A stretch of DNA of 64,000 bases, taken from Geosiphon pyriformis. Lineage: Eukaryota; Glomeromycota; Glomeromycetes; Archaeosporales; Geosiphonaceae. The stretch is taken from the NCBI GenBank assembly GCA_016748015.1, contig JAAOMT010000735.1, positions 192,256 through 256,255 of the forward strand, read 5' to 3'. Below the pieces are notes generated by a model. The model made no database searches, was not told the origin of the DNA, and saw only the letters and a list, made by a program, of their open reading frames with translations. The position numbers were made by a program, and so were the translations under genes. Positions 60,123 through 64,000 of this stretch are shown one piece after another (the first letter of the stretch is position 1; every line of letters begins with the position of its first letter).

Positions 60123-61364
60123 ATGCTGCGTCTTAAACTTGGCCAGAAACAATCCTCCAAACCGATTCTATGGGTTAAACCTAGCCCATCGGTCGTAACG
60201 TTTTCTTCCTCCCATAAACATTCCCCAGTAATTAATGTCTTTGAAACCTTGACTTTGACTTTGACTTTGGCTGAAAAAAGAATTATCTTAAATCCTCCTT
60301 ATAAACTTACTTTACCCCTTCAAGACCTATTATCAGTAGCAAAACAAAAACTCCATAAAAACTCCCCAAAAACAATTCCAAGGCCTCCAAACGGCTGGAT
60401 ATTGTTTCGTAAAGACTTTCAGGCCAAAAATTCTCTTGAATTTCCTCGAAAATCTTTAAAAATACAAGATATTTCCAAATTTGCAAGTAAAGCTTGGCAA
60501 GACCAATCAGTTGAAGTAAAACAGTTCTTTGGTATTTTGCAAAAGATGGCTGTAGAACAACATCATCTTATGCATCCGGAATATAAATTTAACCCTAAAA
60601 AGAAGGTTTCTTATCGCAAGGGATGGGTATTTAAAGATTCTACTAAAGAAACCTATTCCAAGAATGATAAGCGTCATTCAAAATCTTTCTCTTTGTCTTT
60701 GGATGAATCCTTGGATAAAGATTCATGTGACCAAGGAGAAGTGAATGATGAAGCTAAAGATTTTAACTTGTCGGTTTTTAATCCATCTCCAGAAAAATCT
60801 TTCATGAATGTCTTTGAACATTCGACTTCTTCCCAGATTTCGGCAAAAATTGATTCAACTTCTAAACACCTTCTAGACCAAACAGAATATATTGCATCAT
60901 TTGAAGATTTTTTCAGTGTTTCGCCTTTTTCTCAATCTAATATTTCGGAGACTGATAAAGTTTTCGTCGAAAATTTAATTGAGTCACAGGAACCCTCCTG
61001 GTTTCCAAATCTTAATGATCATTTCCTGCTTTCAAAAAATCAATCTGTGAGCCAAGAGTCCTTGAATTTAAAATTCAATTTTAAGGATCTCCAAAATGGT
61101 GAAATCACCTTACCATTCAATTTTGATGCAAATTCCCAATACCTCAATTCAAACACCAATATTCAATATAGTCCTTCAAATCAGTCTATTCTCTCAAATG
61201 ATGTTTCTTTTGATTTTTCCAAAAATGTTTTTTTAGAGTTTGAAAACCCATTTACTTCTAATTTTGAAATTGAAGAATCTTTATTTAACATGCCTGACTT
61301 TTTACTTTTAGATTTTGACCCAATTTCTGAATATGCAGAATTTTCTAATGAACTACTTATTTAA
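60123..61364 (+). CDS. MATA-HMG box protein 2, 413 aa
   Basis: Single-exon frame. The HMG box spans about residues 86-162: PRPPNGWILFRKDFQAKN at the start, then a helix-2 region with ISKFASKAWQDQSVEVK, and the end HPEYKFNPKKK, a P-x-Y-K-F-x-P-K-K signature of the MATA-HMG type. It should bind the DNA minor groove in the nucleus as a transcription factor. Upstream of the box is a hydrophobic/basic region with a Leu-Thr repeat (TLTLTLTL, 43-49). Downstream are about 250 Ser/Asn/Phe-rich disordered residues. The acidic, aromatic C-terminus (EESLFNMPDFLLLDFDPISEYAEF) resembles an activation domain. It shares only the box with HMG gene 1, and there is no poly-Asn tract here. The start follows a TATA box and a pyrimidine leader. 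Confidence 0.9.
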   Translation: MLRLKLGQKQSSKPILWVKPSPSVVTFSSSHKHSPVINVFETLTLTLTLAEKRIILNPPYKLTLPLQDLLSVAKQKLHKNSPKTIPRPPNGWILFRKDFQAKNSLEFPRKSLKIQDISKFASKAWQDQSVEVKQFFGILQKMAVEQHHLMHPEYKFNPKKKVSYRKGWVFKDSTKETYSKNDKRHSKSFSLSLDESLDKDSCDQGEVNDEAKDFNLSVFNPSPEKSFMNVFEHSTSSQISAKIDSTSKHLLDQTEYIASFEDFFSVSPFSQSNISETDKVFVENLIESQEPSWFPNLNDHFLLSKNQSVSQESLNLKFNFKDLQNGEITLPFNFDANSQYLNSNTNIQYSPSNQSILSNDVSFDFSKNVFLEFENPFTSNFEIEESLFNMPDFLLLDFDPISEYAEFSNELLI

Positions 61365-63929
61365 GTTTTAGTTCAAAAGATATTTTGAATGAAATCAAAT
61401 AGTTTCTTTAAATAGTTGGAAGTTATTATTTAAACACATATGTTTTTTGTTTTTTTACTTTATTTTTTTCTCATTTACAATTTATTATAAAGCATTTAAT
61501 ATTTAAATTTTAAGAAAGATATGAGTTTTTTTTAATTCAAGAAATTCTGTGGTTTGTGTTGGAAAAACTATATTCTAGTTAACATGAACTTGTTATTCCA
61601 AAATTTTATCTATTCAATTAACAAAATCTCAAAGGATGAAAATGCAGTCACTTCTAAATAATCACCAATAAGGTATTGTCATGCAGTCAGTGTAACAATT
61701 CGGAGAATTTAAACGCAGCTTTGTGAACTTCAAGAAAAATTTTATGCCTTTAAAAAAACTTGATGATACATATATTCTATAATTTTTTTGTTTCATGTAA
61801 TTTGTTGTTAAGTAATCAGGGAAATTGACAGATAATTTTAATTAATTGCAATGAAAGTCTCGAAATTCGAATTGAATTAATCCTTTTTTTTCCGAAGCAT
61901 CCAACAAAAATTCAAATATCGATACATTTATTGTTGCCAATGTCTCTAGATATTAATAACTTTTTTTTCGCTCACAAGACAATCAAAAACATGAAAAATC
62001 AATATATTTTTTTGGATTTAAATTTCAAAACCACTTTATTATCAAGACGCTCAAAAATTAATATACTTATTTTTCAAAGGACAATATGTCTTTTTTGAAA
62101 TTGAAATTTAGATAAATGTACATTTCAGTTTTTTCTTCTATAATATTCTTATTTGACATTTTTTTCAGTATTTTCAGTATTTTGCCATGTGGGTTCAAAA
62201 AAATTTTTATCAAGCCTATTTCAATTCCAACTTATCGAAAAAAACAACTTAGTTAAAATCAAAAATACTTGGCAAACGACGAAAATATTAATGATTTTTT
62301 TTGTCTTCTATTTTGAAATATGAATAATTTTCATCAAGTTTTGATCGAAACAGGATAAGAACAATTCATTTAAATAAATCGTTCATAGTAATTTCAATAA
62401 TGAAAACTTTGCTTACAATAAAATAGAAAAAATGTTAAATTAATTTGTGATAAAAAAAACTTATTTTACGAATGTAAAAAAAAAAAGAGTTTTTGAGATT
62501 ATTATTATTATTTGTTTTTACCTATTTTTTTTTACAAAATAAAAATACCATTTTGTTCAAATCAGCCATTCACGTATTTTATCTCAAACAAAAAAGTATT
62601 TTTACTTACTGGTCGTATTTTTTCATAAATAATTATTTTAATTCCAAAACCTGGAAACTTTGGTTTATTTCAATACATATATTTTGTATTTACTTATTTA
62701 TTATAAAAGTAACTTAAAAGATCTAATAATAATTTTAATAAAAACCATTCTTTTTTTTTTTACTGAGCATAATCCAATCACTATTTTACAAGTCACAACA
62801 TATATATATAAGCGTGGATCATGTGCTTTTTACATATGATTATCACCCGATTACGCTATGTCAAAGCATTGCAACTTTTCATACAAAAGAATACTTACTA
62901 CATCGAACTTCGTAGTCTTTTTTTATATTTTACAACAGAATTTGATATGCTTATTAAACCACTTATTATTTAAACATAAAATGCTTTGTAATTTTATTTA
63001 TTATCTAATATACCAAAAGCTGTTTAAGCCATTACCAACTGAAATTCTAAATCTGTATCTTTAAAAAAGCAAGTATTTTTTAAACTTGCTTAAAGAAAAT
63101 AACCACTTATAATACATTTAATTAATCAATAATTTGAACATACAAAATAAAACCAATAAATTTAGTTAAAACAAAATGTTTTTAATACACAAATAAATTC
63201 TTAAAACTAAAAAAAGTGATTTTGTATATTAGAACCAAATAATCAAAATTTTGATACTTATAATAATATTAATAATTAAAAATTTTGTATCAAATTTGTT
63301 TTTATTTTAATATATTAATTTTACCAATAACAAATTCAAAATTTTTTGGCATCTTAAAAGTTACAATATTTATTGTTATAAAAAGTAGAATTAAACAACA
63401 AAAAATTAATTATAAATTTGGCCAATTATTTTATTAATTTTAAAAATTAATTTGGGTTTAAAATATTTTTCAAAATAATTTAAAAAAACTTGACATAATT
63501 TTTATTAAAATTATAACATTTTATGCAAAAATTATAACATATATTATGATAATTATTAAAACTACACACTTAATTTAATAATTAAACTGGTAACAAAAAC
63601 CAATAACAATAGAATAGCAAATTTTAATTAAAAACCTAAATTAAATGTAAAATTTTTTTAACTACTAAAAACACTAATTAAAATTAATAATTAATATATG
63701 TAATTTAATAACAATTAGCTTTATTATGCTTTAAAATTTTAATACAACTATATTAATATAATTTAAACCCAAAAATAATTACCAAAAAATATAATTTTAT
63801 AATTTATTTTAATTCTAATAAATTATAATCAAGATTGGTATTATTAATTTATAATCAATGTTTTAAATTAAGTTTTTTAAATTTTTTTATCTAAATTATT
63901 AATTTAAGCTAATAATTAAGAATGTTAAT
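61365..63929. other. AT-rich intergenic region grading into an AT-only block
   Basis: No gene recognised. Open frames at 62493-62717 and 62858-63064 are Phe/Ile/Lys-rich without motif. From about 63050 to 63925 the sequence is almost pure A/T, like the other AT-only blocks. Confidence 0.6.
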
Positions 63930-64000
63930 TGGTCTGTCCAATCTGGTCCAGTTCAAAGACTGCTCGTCCTAGGCAGAACCGGTGCTTGGTCACATGGCTA
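63930..64000. repeat. Edge of a GC-richer, probably repetitive element
   Basis: Composition jumps from almost pure A/T to about half G+C at 63930. The text contains GGTCTGTCC, TGGTCCAGTTC and CCTAGGCAGAACCGG, a GGTCC-rich style I associate with dispersed repeats in these fungi. It is cut by the right window edge, so its type cannot be told. Confidence 0.4.

Noticed and set aside
1-64000. tRNA, rRNA or CRISPR features
   Set aside because: No A/B-box pairs, cloverleaf or rRNA-like text was found by eye, and no spaced direct repeats; the few GTTCGAAATC-like words (near 24518 and 53568) lack a matching A box.

Overview
The window looks like nuclear DNA of an arbuscular mycorrhizal fungus (Glomeromycotina, Rhizophagus-like). 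The evidence is very high A+T, two MATA-HMG-box genes, a Sel1-repeat protein, class 3 lipase genes with short GT-AG introns, Tc1-like elements, and a LINE of a type I associate with glomeromycetes. The assignment rests on protein resemblance read by eye; no search was run. Genes are sparse: about seven credible protein genes, with the rest transposon debris, microsatellites and AT-only DNA.

Layout. 1-6.2 kb: a decayed minus-strand LINE (ORF1, then endonuclease, reverse transcriptase and RNase H), cut by the left window edge. 6.2-17.0 kb: an almost pure A/T block with no credible gene. 17-21.8 kb: noncoding DNA with tandem repeats. 21.85-23.06 kb: MATA-HMG gene 1, followed by a CT microsatellite and a 110-N gap. 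24.69-25.70 kb: a deleted Tc1-like element with terminal inverted repeats (TIRs). 25.7-35.5 kb: AT-rich intergenic DNA. 35.53-35.96 kb: a small secreted Asn/Gly repeat protein with a Kex2-type site. 36-42 kb: intergenic, including a second AT-only block. 42.15-46.78 kb: two divergent class 3 lipase-fold genes. One (+) keeps the Ser-Asp-His triad; the other (-) has Gly where the nucleophilic Ser should be. 47.4-48.0 kb: an unknown acidic/Ser-rich protein. 50.98-52.23 kb: a seven-helix membrane protein. 53.3-56.1 kb: two decayed Tc1-like elements, one with near-perfect TIRs. 56.4-57.1 kb: a possible solo LTR with a 12-bp minisatellite. 57.87-58.41 kb: a Sel1-repeat protein. 60.12-61.36 kb: MATA-HMG gene 2. 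61.4-64.0 kb: AT-rich intergenic DNA ending in a GC-richer repeat edge.

No operon-like or pathway grouping is visible. The genes belong to families that plausibly act in transcription (HMG), membrane sensing (7TM), signalling scaffolds (Sel1), lipid hydrolysis or binding (lipases) and secretion. The strongest leads are the apparently catalytically dead lipase paralogue beside an intact one, the secreted repeat protein, and the AT-only block bordered by a LINE whose inferred stop codons look like C-to-T/G-to-A changes.
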